A stretch of 64,000 nt of DNA from Brevibacterium permense (GCF_013280495.1 NZ_JABSSX010000003.1:248001-312000), one strand, 5' to 3'. Counted from the stretch's first letter, positions 6,566 to 16,247 are shown. Made by a program: numbers and translations. Notes: a model not told the origin generated them from the letters alone.

Positions 6566-9111
6566 TCGCTGTCGCCCTCGCGCAGATTCGGATCCACTGG
6601 GCCCGATTCCTCGCAATCGGCCTCGGCATCGCATTGGCTTCCGGATTCGTCGCAACAACCCTGATCATCAACTCCTCGCTGCAGGACAGCCTCGAACACG
6701 CCGTCGGCCGATCTTTCGAGAACGCCGACCTCACCGTCGTCCCGGACCGAGACGTCTTCGTCGGGGGAGACGAGGCGTCTCCGCTGCTGCGCCCCTTGGC
6801 TGAAGTCGACGGGGTGGCCACCGCGTCGCTGTCGGCCCGCACAGTGACCACGGGCCGAGGATCCGCATTCTCCGAAAGCTCTTTTGCGCTGTCTCCGGTG
6901 CCTGCCGACGAACGGCTCGACACGTTCGAAATGGTCTCCGGTCAGCGACCAGAAGCAACGACGGACCTCGTGCTCGACACGCGCACGGCCAGCGATCTCA
7001 ACCTCGGAGTCGGCGATGAGATTCGCTTCACCGTCGATGCGGTCCCGGTGGAGAGCGGAAACGATGACATGCCGATCTACCGGGGTTCGAGTCAGAGCAG
7101 CGTCACCTTCTCCGTCGTGGGCATCGCCGAAATGGGGCAGGATCCGGCCCTGCCCGGTGCCACTCGAGCGCTGACGACAGCATCGGGCTATCAGGAGTAT
7201 TTCGCCCAGCAGGGCGATGTCATCGCCATTCAGATCGCCCTCGAGAGCGGCGCGGACCCAGAGGCTGTGCGTACACAGCTGCAGAGGGTCATCGACGGTT
7301 CGGAACTGAACGGCAGCCTCGAAGCGCTCTCCGTGGACGATGCCGTAAAAGCGAAGACCGACCGCCTCTCCGGCGGCAACGCCGTCGTGACCGGTCTCCT
7401 GCTCGTCTTCGCCGGAATCTCCGTCATCGTCGCCATCCTCGTCGTCTCCAACACCTTCTCGGTCATCGTCGCCGGACGCCGTCGGGAATTCGCTCTGCTG
7501 CGCTGCCTCGGCGCCACCCGCGTGCAGATGTACGGCTCGGTCGTGGCCGAAGGGCTCTTCGTCGGATTGCTCGGGTCGATCTTCGGTGTGCTCACCGGGG
7601 TCGTCGGCAGTCGCGGACTGATGGCTGTGGCGGTGCGCTACTGGCCGCAGGAGTTCCCCTACGACACTCTCACCGTTCCCGTCTCCGCCCTGGTCAGCGG
7701 TGTCGTCGTCGGTGCCCTGCTGACGATTGTGGCCACCATCCGACCGGCTCGCAGTGCCATCGCTGTGACGCCGCTCGAAGCACTCCAGCCCTTCGACGCT
7801 TCCATCTCGCCGAGCACCCGCGCTCGTCCACGGCACCTCGTGGGTTTCGGCTGCATCGGGCTGGGTGTGGTTCTCGTCATCGTCTCGGTCTATGCGGTGT
7901 CGGCCTCTCAGCTCTGGATCCTCGGCGGAGCGCTGGGTGGGGGACTCGTGGTCACGGGGCTGGTCATCAGCGCGGCGAAGATCATCCCGCCCGTCGTCGC
8001 GTGGACGGGGGAGGTGCTGTTCAGCCCTTGGGGCGTTCCCGGTCAGCTGGCGACCCTGAACACATTGCGCAATCCGCGTCGCACCGCGGCCACAGCCACG
8101 GCGCTCATCATCGGTGTGACCTTGGTGGCGACGATCCTCGTGGGCGGCATGTCGACGAAGGCGACGCTCAGCCACGGACTCGACCAGCGTTATCCCGTCG
8201 ACATCTCCGTGCCGCTGTCGGGCCTCGTCGATGATGACCAACTCGAGGATGTGCGCGGGATCCGCGGCGTGTCCACCGCGGTCCTCGCCCACCGCGCCGA
8301 GGCGGTCGAAGACTTCAAGGGCTCCCGTCCCGAGATCTTCGTCATCGACCCGGACAGCGCCGAGACCGTACTCGGAGGCGCGGCCGCGAATATCGTGTCC
8401 GGACGGGTCACGGTCCCCGAAGACTATCCTTCACCGACAGTGCGGGTGAAAGGGCTCAACGAGATGAGCGTGCCCGTGCACAGGGACGGCCTCTCCAGCC
8501 TCGCTTTCTTCACCACCCCCGACGTCGGCAACGATCTCGGCATCTCGGCGACGACGACGGCCGTGCTCGTCCGCCTCGACGAGGATGTCGACGTCGACGA
8601 GATCACCCGCATCCGCCAGTCCGTGGCCGAGACGCTCGACGTCTCCAGCGACGAGGTCGGCGGCTCGGCCGTCGCCCGGGGGGCCTATTCCGAACTCATC
8701 GATGTCTTGCTCGCCGGGGCGGTGGCTCTGCTCTTCGTCTCTGTGGTCATCGCGCTCATCGGCGTCTCGAACACGGTCAGCCTCTCCGTCATCGAGCGCC
8801 GCCGGGAGAACGCGCTGATGCGGGCGCTGGGGCTGAGCATCGCGCAGCTGCGGACTCTTCTGGCGCTCGAGGCGGTGCTCATCTCATCGGTGGCTGCACT
8901 GCTGGGACTCGTGCTCGGCGGTGCCCTGGGCATCGTCGGCACACGGTTGGTCACCCACGACTACTCCACCGACCTCATCGTCGACTTCTCTGCCCCGTCC
9001 TTCCTCGGCATCCTCGGCGTGGCGGTCGTCGCCGGCATCCTCTCCGCTCTGGCACCGGCCAGGCGAGCGTCCCGACTCTCACCGGTCGAAGGTCTCAAAC
9101 TCGACTTCTGA
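6562..9111 (+). CDS. ABC transporter permease with two FtsX domains
   Basis: Large permease (849 residues) with a duplicated FtsX-like architecture. TM1 (about 15-40) is followed by an extracytoplasmic domain to about 265. FtsX domain 1 (about 270-405) is followed by two more helices (about 425-475). A second extracytoplasmic domain spans about 535-710, and FtsX domain 2 about 720-845. Both FtsX units contain the hallmark EFALLRCLGATR / ENALMRALGLS stretch after the first helix. The GTG start overlaps the ATPase stop. The single-chain duplication means one gene can supply the whole permease, as in many actinobacterial lipoprotein or peptide exporters of this class. Substrate unknown. Confidence 0.92.
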   Translation: MIAVALAQIRIHWARFLAIGLGIALASGFVATTLIINSSLQDSLEHAVGRSFENADLTVVPDRDVFVGGDEASPLLRPLAEVDGVATASLSARTVTTGRGSAFSESSFALSPVPADERLDTFEMVSGQRPEATTDLVLDTRTASDLNLGVGDEIRFTVDAVPVESGNDDMPIYRGSSQSSVTFSVVGIAEMGQDPALPGATRALTTASGYQEYFAQQGDVIAIQIALESGADPEAVRTQLQRVIDGSELNGSLEALSVDDAVKAKTDRLSGGNAVVTGLLLVFAGISVIVAILVVSNTFSVIVAGRRREFALLRCLGATRVQMYGSVVAEGLFVGLLGSIFGVLTGVVGSRGLMAVAVRYWPQEFPYDTLTVPVSALVSGVVVGALLTIVATIRPARSAIAVTPLEALQPFDASISPSTRARPRHLVGFGCIGLGVVLVIVSVYAVSASQLWILGGALGGGLVVTGLVISAAKIIPPVVAWTGEVLFSPWGVPGQLATLNTLRNPRRTAATATALIIGVTLVATILVGGMSTKATLSHGLDQRYPVDISVPLSGLVDDDQLEDVRGIRGVSTAVLAHRAEAVEDFKGSRPEIFVIDPDSAETVLGGAAANIVSGRVTVPEDYPSPTVRVKGLNEMSVPVHRDGLSSLAFFTTPDVGNDLGISATTTAVLVRLDEDVDVDEITRIRQSVAETLDVSSDEVGGSAVARGAYSELIDVLLAGAVALLFVSVVIALIGVSNTVSLSVIERRRENALMRALGLSIAQLRTLLALEAVLISSVAALLGLVLGGALGIVGTRLVTHDYSTDLIVDFSAPSFLGILGVAVVAGILSALAPARRASRLSPVEGLKLDF

Positions 9112-9160
9112 TGGGCCCCGGCCACCGAACCGGACGTCGGTGTCTGATAGGAAAGAGCTC

Positions 9161-10336
9161 ATGAACTCCGCGCGCATCCGCTTTCTGATCGTCCTCGGAA
9201 TCGTCTTCGCTGCCTTCAATCTGCGCCCGGGAGTCACCGGGCTCTCGCCTCTGCTCGACACGATGGGCGAAGAGATCGACCTGAGCGCGGTGTTCCTGGC
9301 CGTCATCGGCATGCTGCCGCCGCTGCTCTACGGCATCAGCGGCTTCATCACCCCGCGGCTCTATGCCCGCTTCTCCGGACTCGGCCTGACCTTGGCCGCC
9401 ATGGTGATGGTCATGATCGGACTGGGTGTCCGCGCGGTCATCGATTCGCCGTCGCTGTTCCTGGCGCTGAGCGTGTTGGCCCTGCTGGGAATGGGCATCG
9501 GCAACGTCATCCTCCCGCCCCTGGTGAAATCGTATTTCCCCGACAGAGTGGCCCTCATGTCGACCGTGCACGTCGGGCTCCTCCAGTTCGGGACATTCAT
9601 TCCGCCGCTCGTGGCGGTTCCCCTCGCCTCCGGTGTCGGTTGGAGAGGCTCACTGCTCGTCTGGGCCGCTTTCGCGGCTCTGGGGGCGGCCGTGTGGATC
9701 GTCATCCGCATCGTCAGGCCCGCACCCGCCGCCGAGGTGGCCGTCGCCGTCGTCGGCGGCAGTGAGCTCTCGCGCCTTCTGCGCAGCCCACGGGCGTGGG
9801 CGCTGATGACGATGACGGGTCTGACGTCGTTCAACAACTTCATCCTCTTCACCTGGCTGCCGGGCCTGCTCACCCGCTCCGGGTTCGATGCTGCCTTCGG
9901 CGGGGCGATGCTCGCGCTGGTCACCGCCATCCCTCTCGTCCTCGGATTCGTCCTGCCGACGCTGGCTCAGAAGATGACCTCGGCCTATCCCATCGTCGTC
10001 GGCTTCTGCCTCAGCCTGGCCGTGGGGTACCTGGGTCTGTGGCTGCTGCCGACAGCGGCTCCCGTGCTGTGGACAGTGCTGCTGGGCATCGGCATCTCCA
10101 CGTTCCCACTCGCACTGACACTCATCACCCTCCGGGCGCGAAACGCCGAGGCGGCGGCTTCCCTGTCCGGCTTCGTCCAGGGCGGCGGGTACCTGCTCGC
10201 AGCCACCGGCCCGCTGATCTTCGCCTTTCTCCTCCAGAGCTTCGACAGCATGTGGCCGGCATTCGTCGTGGTGCTCGCCTCGGTGGCCGTCAAATTCTTC
10301 GTCAGCCACGCCGCCTGCCGACCCGGCGTCATCTGA
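9161..10336 (+). CDS. MFS transporter, CynX/NimT-like
   Basis: Major facilitator of 391 residues with about 12 hydrophobic helices. It begins MNSARIRFL and has the family-typical FNLRPGVTGLSPLL early segment, seen in cyanate permease (CynX)/NimT-like carriers. The ATG at 9161 has AGGAAAG seven bases upstream; an open frame extends farther upstream into the permease gene but without support. It starts 49 bases after the ABC permease stop and may be read through from it. CynX-like proteins are annotated for cyanate or 2-nitroimidazole transport, but most members are uncharacterised, so substrate is not assigned. Confidence 0.85.
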   Translation: MNSARIRFLIVLGIVFAAFNLRPGVTGLSPLLDTMGEEIDLSAVFLAVIGMLPPLLYGISGFITPRLYARFSGLGLTLAAMVMVMIGLGVRAVIDSPSLFLALSVLALLGMGIGNVILPPLVKSYFPDRVALMSTVHVGLLQFGTFIPPLVAVPLASGVGWRGSLLVWAAFAALGAAVWIVIRIVRPAPAAEVAVAVVGGSELSRLLRSPRAWALMTMTGLTSFNNFILFTWLPGLLTRSGFDAAFGGAMLALVTAIPLVLGFVLPTLAQKMTSAYPIVVGFCLSLAVGYLGLWLLPTAAPVLWTVLLGIGISTFPLALTLITLRARNAEAAASLSGFVQGGGYLLAATGPLIFAFLLQSFDSMWPAFVVVLASVAVKFFVSHAACRPGVI

Positions 10337-10360
10337 GGCCCAGCGGGCATCCGTCTCGTC

Positions 10361-11248
10361 ATGAGAGCGAAGATGACATCGGATTCGTCCCCGTCGTCCG
10401 GGCCCGAGTACTCTGTTCGAGTGACCCCGGAAGACTTGCAGACTGCACTCGCGCGCGCCTTGGCGACGGCCGAGGCGGGCCTCGTCGAACCGGGGTTCGC
10501 CATGCAGATCGACGTCCTGGCTCCGAACCGTTCCGAACTCGGTGACTGGACAACGCCCGTGGCGCTGCGCGCCGCCGCTGCACCCGAGCAGCGGACCGAG
10601 CTCGCCGCACATCTGTGCACCGAACTGTGTGCCCTCCCCGAGGTGGCGGATGCCGTCATCGCCGGGCCCGGCTTCGTCAACGTGACCCTCACTCCCGCTG
10701 GCAGAGCACATGTGCTCAGCGACATCATCACCGCAGCGGGGGAGACCGATTCGATCGAGGGAGCGGAACAGGACGGGTCGCCTCTGCGCACGCTGCTCGC
10801 CGCTGCGGACCGGGAATCGGCACAGGCGCCTGTCGCCGGCGACCACGACCGTGACGTCGACCCGGTCGCGGTGAACAGCCTGCAGCGCGGCCATGCCGCC
10901 GCCTGCCGGGAGCAGCGGCGGGCGCACCGGGCGGGAATCCCGTCCGAGGCCGTCGACACGGCGAGACTCGAGGATCCGAGTGAGACGCGAATGCTCAACG
11001 CCGTGGCGGGACTGCCGTCAGCGCTGGAACGCTCGCGCCGCCTCGGCGAGAACGATCTGTTCGTCAACGCTCTCCTCGACCTCGCCGATGCCGTCGAGGA
11101 CTGGATCCGCCGCTGTCCGGTCACTCCGACGGTCGATGAGGACATCACCGTCACCCATGCCTCCCGGCTCTTCGCTCTGAGAGCCGTCATCATCGTCCTC
11201 GCCGCAGGACTACGACACTTGGGCGCTTCGGCCCCGGAGAGGATCTGA
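10361..11248 (+). CDS. nrtL: ArgRS-derived anticodon-binding protein without catalytic core (NrtL-like)
   Basis: The protein (295 residues) joins two pieces of class I arginyl-tRNA synthetase. Residues about 16-125 resemble the ArgRS N-terminal tRNA-recognition domain (LGDWTTPVALRAA, VIAGPGFVNVTLTPAG). Residues about 165-295 resemble the DALR anticodon-binding domain, ending GLRHLGASAPERI much as ArgRS does. The whole aminoacylation core is absent: there is no HIGH and no KMSKS, and the linker is only about 40 residues. It precedes lysA with a TGATG overlap, the position argS occupies in Mycobacterium and Corynebacterium. I recall similar proteins being named NrtL. It probably binds tRNA(Arg) or a related RNA, but its function is unknown. 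ATG 10373 is an alternative start. Confidence 0.8.
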   Translation: MRAKMTSDSSPSSGPEYSVRVTPEDLQTALARALATAEAGLVEPGFAMQIDVLAPNRSELGDWTTPVALRAAAAPEQRTELAAHLCTELCALPEVADAVIAGPGFVNVTLTPAGRAHVLSDIITAAGETDSIEGAEQDGSPLRTLLAAADRESAQAPVAGDHDRDVDPVAVNSLQRGHAAACREQRRAHRAGIPSEAVDTARLEDPSETRMLNAVAGLPSALERSRRLGENDLFVNALLDLADAVEDWIRRCPVTPTVDEDITVTHASRLFALRAVIIVLAAGLRHLGASAPERI

Positions 11249-12687
11249 TGCCCGCACATATCGCAGGGACCCTGCACGCGACACCGGCCCCGGTGTGGCT
11301 GCCCTATCCCGATGACGTCAATGCGCTGCTGCCGAGTCTGTGGTCGGACAACGTCACGAAGACCGACGACGGTGTGCTCACGATCGCCGGTCATTCCGTG
11401 ACGGACCTGGCCGAACGCTACGGAACCCCCACTCTCGTCATGGACGTCGCTGACTTCCGCAGCCGTGCCGAGGCCTACCTGAGCACGTTCTCCAACGCCT
11501 TCTCCGTGGAGAAGGGACTGGCCGGCGCCGATGTGTTCTACGCCGGGAAGGCATTCCTGTGCACAGCTGTGGCCCGCTGGGTGCATAAGGCCGGGCTGGG
11601 CCTCGACACCTGCTCCCTGGGCGAGATGATGATCGCCCGCGCCGCCGGTGTCCCCGGCGACCGCGTCGGGCTGCACGGAAACAGCAAATCGGCGGCGGAG
11701 CTCGAATACGCCCTCGACTACGGCGTGGCCAGGATCTTCGTCGACAGCCTCGATGAGGTCGCACGTCTGGAATCCATCGCTGCGGCCAGGGGAACGGTCG
11801 CCCCGGTCATGCTGCGAGTCACGGTCGGCGTCGAAGCGCACACCCACGACTTCATCGCCACGGCTCACGAAGACCAGAAGTTCGGGCTCTCTCTCGCCGA
11901 CGGCACCGCCGCCCGGGCCGCTCGTCTGGTCGCCGAATCCGAACATCTGCGTCTCGACGGTCTCCACTCCCACATCGGTTCGCAGATCTTCGACATCTCC
12001 GGATTCCAGGTCGCCGCCGCCCGCGTACTCGCCTTCCGAGCCGAGATCATGGGCGAACACGGCATCGACCTGCCCGATGTCGACCTCGGCGGCGGCTTCG
12101 GCATCCGCTACACCTCCCAGGACACACCGATCCCGGTCGCGGAGATGGCTGCAGAGCTCGCTGCCGTCGTGGCCAAGGAATGCCGGGGCCTGGGCACGAG
12201 CGTCCCCAGGATCTCCATCGAACCCGGTCGCGCCATCGTCTCCCCGGCGGTGTTCACTCTCTACGAGGTCGGCACCGTCAAACAGGTGAGCACGGACAGC
12301 GGAACTCGCACGTATGTCGCTGTCAACGGGGGAATGAGCGACAACATCCGCACGGCACTCTACGATGCGGACTATTCGTGCACCCTGGCCAACCGGAACT
12401 CGAACGCCGAGCCTGCGATCGTGCGGGTCGTCGGCAAGCACTGCGAATCCGGTGACATCATCGTCCGCGACGAATACATGGGGGCAGACGTCACCGCAGG
12501 CGACCTCGTCGCGGTCCCCACCACCGGGGCGTACTGCCGCTCGCTGGCCAACAACTACAACCATCTGCCCCGGCCGGGCGTGCTGGCGGTCGAGGCCGAT
12601 AGAGTTGAGTGGATCGTGACCCCCGAAGACCACACGCAGATGTTCGCCACGGACCCGGGAATGGCCGGGGGAGAGGCGTCGAACTGA
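11248..12687 (+). CDS. lysA: diaminopimelate decarboxylase
   Basis: PLP-dependent fold III decarboxylase making L-lysine from meso-diaminopimelate (479 residues). The Schiff-base lysine is Lys101 in FYAGKAFLC. Substrate and PLP-phosphate segments include HSHIGSQI, GGGFGIRY, EPGRAIV and CESGDII, the last with the dimer-interface Cys. VNGGMSDNIR replaces the more usual NDGMNDL-like segment, typical of actinobacterial LysA. Its ATG shares the A of the upstream TGA (TGATG), coupling it to the ArgRS-like gene. It is followed by hom-thrC-thrB, so the operon covers lysine plus threonine and methionine branches of the aspartate pathway. No lysine riboswitch is visible upstream. Confidence 0.96.
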   Translation: MPAHIAGTLHATPAPVWLPYPDDVNALLPSLWSDNVTKTDDGVLTIAGHSVTDLAERYGTPTLVMDVADFRSRAEAYLSTFSNAFSVEKGLAGADVFYAGKAFLCTAVARWVHKAGLGLDTCSLGEMMIARAAGVPGDRVGLHGNSKSAAELEYALDYGVARIFVDSLDEVARLESIAAARGTVAPVMLRVTVGVEAHTHDFIATAHEDQKFGLSLADGTAARAARLVAESEHLRLDGLHSHIGSQIFDISGFQVAAARVLAFRAEIMGEHGIDLPDVDLGGGFGIRYTSQDTPIPVAEMAAELAAVVAKECRGLGTSVPRISIEPGRAIVSPAVFTLYEVGTVKQVSTDSGTRTYVAVNGGMSDNIRTALYDADYSCTLANRNSNAEPAIVRVVGKHCESGDIIVRDEYMGADVTAGDLVAVPTTGAYCRSLANNYNHLPRPGVLAVEADRVEWIVTPEDHTQMFATDPGMAGGEASN

Positions 12688-12722
12688 TGAGCGTGAGAGA
12701 CAAGTGCGGAAAAGGTGAGGAA

Positions 12723-14030
12723 ATGCAGGCACTGAAGGTTGCCATGCTCGGATGCGGAGTCGTCGGCACGGAGGTCGCCGCCCGAATCCAGGATCGCGCG
12801 GAGGGCCTGGCCGAGCGCATCGGCGCTCCGCTGGAGCTGAGCGCCATCGTCGTCCGCGATGCATCGAAGGCCCGTGCGGGAATCGACGAGAAGCTGCTGA
12901 CGACCGACGCCGAGGCGGCCATCGCCGGAGCCGATATCGTCGTCGAGCTGATGGGCGGAATCGAACCCGCCCGCTCGCTCATCACCGCAGCGCTGCGCCA
13001 GGGGTCATCGGTCGTGACCGCGAACAAGGCTCTGCTGGCCGCCAGCTACGGCGAGCTCATGTCCGCTGCCGACGCCGCTGGTGTGCGTCTCGAACACGAA
13101 GCGGCGGTGGCAGGGGCCATCCCGATCATCCGACCCGTCGGCGATTCGCTGGCCGGCGACCGGATCGAACGCATCATGGGCATCGTCAACGGCACGACGA
13201 ACTACATCCTCGATCAGATGGACTCCGAGGGCTGGGATTTCGACCAGGCGCTCACCGCCGCCCAAGGGCTCGGATACGCAGAGGCCGATCCGACCGCTGA
13301 CATCGGCGGACACGATGCGGCGGCGAAGGCTGCGATCCTGTCCTCTCTGGCATTCCACGCCCCCGTGTCGATCGATGACGTCCACGTCGAAGGCATCGAA
13401 GGCGTCACCGCCGAGATGGTCGAGACCGCCCGGGACCAGGGCTTCGTCATCAAACTCCTCGCCGTGTGCGAACGTGTGGCCTCATCACCGGCGGGTGCCG
13501 GACTCTCGGCGCGCGTCTATCCGGCGCTTCTCGACCGAGGACACGCACTGGCATCCGTCCGCGGTGCCTTCAACGCCGTGTTCATCGAGGCCGAAGCCGC
13601 CGGCGAGCTGATGTTCTACGGACAGGGCGCCGGGGGAGCACCGACCGCATCCGCGGTGCTCGGTGACCTCGTGTCCGTGGCCAGGCGCAAGGTGCTCGGC
13701 GGACGCGGACAGTACGAACGCCCCTTCCACGAGGACTACCCGATCCTGCCGATCTCGGCGATTACGACCAGGTACCACATCACCCTCGACGTGGTCGACC
13801 GTCCCGGTGTGCTCGCCGCGGTCTCCGAGGTCTTCGCCGATGAAGGGGCATCCATCGAACTGATGCGACAGACGATCGGGGACATCGACGACAACGGCGT
13901 CCAGCACGCGAAGCTCGTGCTGGCCACCCACTCGAACACCGACTCGACTCTGCAGAAGACGGTCGATCGACTCGTCGATCTGCCTGTCGTCCACACCGTC
14001 AAATCCGTGATCCGCGTAGAAGGACAGTGA
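12723..14030 (+). CDS. hom: homoserine dehydrogenase
   Basis: NAD(P)-dependent reduction of aspartate semialdehyde to homoserine (435 residues). The Rossmann motif is [15 protein letters not shown] near the N-terminus. ANKALLA and [13 protein letters not shown] carry active-site residues. A C-terminal ACT domain (about 345-430, [19 protein letters not shown]) is the expected threonine-feedback module. The ATG at 12723 has GGTGAGG a few bases upstream. An alternative ATG at 12687 overlapping the lysA stop would add 12 residues (MSVRDKCGKGEE) that look like leader rather than enzyme. The thrC region follows immediately with stop/start overlap. Confidence 0.95.
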   Translation: MQALKVAMLGCGVVGTEVAARIQDRAEGLAERIGAPLELSAIVVRDASKARAGIDEKLLTTDAEAAIAGADIVVELMGGIEPARSLITAALRQGSSVVTANKALLAASYGELMSAADAAGVRLEHEAAVAGAIPIIRPVGDSLAGDRIERIMGIVNGTTNYILDQMDSEGWDFDQALTAAQGLGYAEADPTADIGGHDAAAKAAILSSLAFHAPVSIDDVHVEGIEGVTAEMVETARDQGFVIKLLAVCERVASSPAGAGLSARVYPALLDRGHALASVRGAFNAVFIEAEAAGELMFYGQGAGGAPTASAVLGDLVSVARRKVLGGRGQYERPFHEDYPILPISAITTRYHITLDVVDRPGVLAAVSEVFADEGASIELMRQTIGDIDDNGVQHAKLVLATHSNTDSTLQKTVDRLVDLPVVHTVKSVIRVEGQ

Positions 14031-14032
14031 CT

Positions 14033-15118
14033 ATGAACTACCCCAGACACCAGTGGCAGGGCGTCGTCGAGGAATACCGCAGCCTGCTCGACATCTCCGC
14101 TGACACTCCTGCCGTCACACTCGGTGAAGGCGGGACCCCGCTGATCAGGGCGGAGAAGCTCAGCTCACGCACCGGTGCCCAGGTGTGGGTGAAGTACGAG
14201 GGCCTCAATCCGACTGCGTCGTTCAAAGACCGCGGTATGACGATGGCGATCACCAAGGCTGTGGCCCATGGTGCCAAAGCCGTCATCTGCGCCTCGACGG
14301 GCAATACCTCGGCCTCTGCCGCCGCCTATGCCACGAAGGCCGGGCTGACCTGCGCTGTGCTCGTGCCCACCGGCAAGATCGCGCCGGGGAAGATGAGCCA
14401 GGCCATCGCCCACGGAGCGACCCTGCTCGAAGTCGACGGGAACTTCGACGACTGCCTGACGCTGTGCCGCAAGCTCTCGGAGTCCTACCCGGTCCACCTC
14501 GTCAACTCGGTCAATCCCGATCGCATCGAAGGTCAGAAGACCGCGGCCTTCGAAATCGTCGACGTCCTCGGCGACGCTCCCGACATCCATGTTCTGCCTG
14601 TCGGCAACGCCGGCAACATCACGGCGTACTGGAAGGGCTACAAGGAATACCGCGAACACGGGATCTCCAAGCAGCTGCCGCAGATGTGGGGCTTCCAGGC
14701 CGCCGGTGCCGCACCGCTGGTGCTCGGTCACCCCGTCGACGAACCGGACACGGTGGCGACCGCCATCCGCATCGGCAACCCCGCCAGCTGGACGCAGGCC
14801 GAAGCGGCGCGTGACGACTCGGGCGGTCTCATCGATTCGGTCACCGACGACGAGATCCTCGCCGCCCACAAGATCCTGTCCAGCGAAGAGGGCATCTTCG
14901 TCGAACCCGGTTCGGCCGCCTCGGTGGCGGGTCTGCTGAAGATGGCCGACGCCGGTCGGGTCCCTGCCGATGCGACGATCGCGGCCACTGTGACCGGTCA
15001 CGGACTCAAGGACCCCAGCTGGGCACTGCACACCGCCGACGGGTCCGATATCGAGACCAAGCGGGTCTCCGTCGACGCCGTCAGCGCCGCACGCGCCCTG
15101 GGACTCGAGGACAGCTGA
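14033..15118 (+). CDS. thrC: threonine synthase
   Basis: PLP enzyme converting O-phosphohomoserine to threonine (361 residues). Lys65 in [11 protein letters not shown] is the PLP lysine. [15 protein letters not shown] binds the PLP ring or phosphate region, and [13 protein letters not shown] is the glycine-rich phosphate loop. Length and motifs fit the short actinobacterial/Bacillus-type class. AGGA lies eight bases upstream of the ATG at 14033; a GTG six bases earlier overlaps the hom stop and is the alternative. Only two bases separate its stop from thrB. Confidence 0.96.
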   Translation: MNYPRHQWQGVVEEYRSLLDISADTPAVTLGEGGTPLIRAEKLSSRTGAQVWVKYEGLNPTASFKDRGMTMAITKAVAHGAKAVICASTGNTSASAAAYATKAGLTCAVLVPTGKIAPGKMSQAIAHGATLLEVDGNFDDCLTLCRKLSESYPVHLVNSVNPDRIEGQKTAAFEIVDVLGDAPDIHVLPVGNAGNITAYWKGYKEYREHGISKQLPQMWGFQAAGAAPLVLGHPVDEPDTVATAIRIGNPASWTQAEAARDDSGGLIDSVTDDEILAAHKILSSEEGIFVEPGSAASVAGLLKMADAGRVPADATIAATVTGHGLKDPSWALHTADGSDIETKRVSVDAVSAARALGLEDS

Positions 15119-15120
15119 GG

Positions 15121-16023
15121 GTGCGCGTCCGACTCGAGGTCCCGGCCACCTCGGCGAATCTGGGACCCGGCTACGACTCGTACGGGCTGGCCCTCGACAT
15201 CGTCGACACCCTCAGCCTCACCGTCCACGACGCAGCGGTCGACCCTCACCGCTGCGTCGAGGTCACGGGGGAGGGCGCCGAGGTGCTGCCCCGGGACGGC
15301 TCGCACCTGATCATGCGCATCATCGGTGAGGTGCTCGACTCGGAGTTTCCCGCCGTCGCGGCGGAGTTGAGGCCGCGTCTGTCGCTGGAGTGCGACAACC
15401 GGATTCCCCATTCCCGCGGACTGGGCTCCTCGGCCGCGGCCGTCGTGGCCGGCATCGGCCTCGCAGCGGAGCTCGGAGCCTGGTCGACCGGAGTCGAGCT
15501 GAGCCGGGACCGGATCCTCGAGATCGCCACCGCCGTCGAGGGGCATCCGGACAATGCCGCCCCCGCGATCTTCGGCGGACTCACCGTCTCTCTGTCGGAG
15601 CCCGTGAAGTCGTGGCAGGTGCCAGTGCGCACCATCGAGGCGGTCACCGTGCTCGTGCCCTCGTTCCGCCTTGACACCGAGGTCGCCCGTGGGCTCATTC
15701 CCGCCGGCATCGATCACGCGATCGCGGCCGACAATTCGGCTCGGGCAGGCCTGCTCGTCCACGGGATGAGCAATGACTCCCAGGTGCTGTACGAAGCCAC
15801 CCGCGACCAGCTCCATCAGGAATTCCGCCGCGGCGCCTATCCGGAGTCGATGGCGCTGGTCGACGCACTGCGCGCCGATGGTCTCCCGGCCGTCGTCTCC
15901 GGCGCCGGACCGACGGTGCTCGTCCTCGCCGAGGCGGTTCCCGACGCCCTCGTGGCAGAAGGCTTCGTCGCTCAGCGAACCGCGATTGACCTCGGTGGTT
16001 ACCGGGTGAGCCGAGAAATCTGA
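15121..16023 (+). CDS. thrB: homoserine kinase
   Basis: GHMP-family kinase (300 residues) phosphorylating homoserine to feed ThrC. The N-terminal VPATSANLGPGYDSYGLAL is typical of ThrB. The ATP-binding GHMP motif is PHSRGLGSSAAAVVAGI at about residues 96-112. The C-terminal motif is VVSGAGPTVLVLA. GTG start with GAGG overlapping the previous stop region. It completes the biosynthetic operon; rho follows after a promoter-containing gap of 224 bases. Confidence 0.95.
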   Translation: MRVRLEVPATSANLGPGYDSYGLALDIVDTLSLTVHDAAVDPHRCVEVTGEGAEVLPRDGSHLIMRIIGEVLDSEFPAVAAELRPRLSLECDNRIPHSRGLGSSAAAVVAGIGLAAELGAWSTGVELSRDRILEIATAVEGHPDNAAPAIFGGLTVSLSEPVKSWQVPVRTIEAVTVLVPSFRLDTEVARGLIPAGIDHAIAADNSARAGLLVHGMSNDSQVLYEATRDQLHQEFRRGAYPESMALVDALRADGLPAVVSGAGPTVLVLAEAVPDALVAEGFVAQRTAIDLGGYRVSREI

Positions 16024-16031
16024 GGAAACGA

Positions 16032-16061
16032 TTCGCCAGATCGTCTCCGAACAAGTAGACT
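16032..16061 (+). promoter_or_regulatory. candidate rho promoter
   Basis: -10 TAGACT (16056-16061), with a weak -35 TTCGCC (16032-16037) and 18-bp spacer, right after thrB. It would give a rho leader of about 180 nt containing the leader ORF and hairpin described next. Confidence 0.5.
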
Positions 16062-16115
16062 GTGGGTGTTCCGACAGGGCACGGCTTCCCGCTGTTCTAC
16101 ACAGGTCCGTCGCCG

Positions 16116-16154
16116 ATGTCATACATTCTGGAACATCTCCTGCTCATTCTTTAG
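16116..16154 (+). CDS. 12-codon leader ORF before rho
   Basis: ATG at 16116 opens MSYILEHLLLIL, with a TAG at 16152-16154 inside the loop and right arm of the following terminator-like hairpin. The peptide is hydrophobic and leucine-rich. Upstream AGGT is a weak ribosome site. The placement, stop codon inside a hairpin, is what attenuation by ribosome or Rho occupancy would need, but the reading frame is short enough to be chance. Confidence 0.3.
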   Translation: MSYILEHLLLIL

Positions 16155-16162
16155 CAGGTTTT
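16139..16162 (+). terminator. terminator-like hairpin in rho leader
   Basis: CCTGCT (16139-16144) pairs with AGCAGG (16153-16158), followed by TTTT and a pyrimidine-rich stretch. It is about 80 bases downstream of the predicted start site and 85 before the rho start codon, so it could act as an attenuator in rho autoregulation. Confidence 0.5.
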
Positions 16163-16247
16163 CTTTCACAACGCACCGTCAATGGTGTTTCCGTCGCCGT
16201 GAGCAAACGGCACATGCCGCACGGCCGAAAGAGGGAGAAGGACCTTC

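Noticed and set aside
6511..8292. 593-codon minus-strand open frame opposite the ABC permease
   Set aside because: Asp/His/Arg-rich shadow of the permease with no hydrophobic or domain features.
11100..11250. lysine riboswitch or attenuator before lysA
   Set aside because: lysA starts inside a TGATG overlap with the upstream coding region; there is no leader to hold one.
9985..12864. 959-codon open frame on the minus strand opposite lysA and the ArgRS-like gene
   Set aside because: High-GC antisense shadow: codon pattern mirrors the plus-strand genes, composition is Arg/Gly/His/Asp-heavy and no domain is recognisable.
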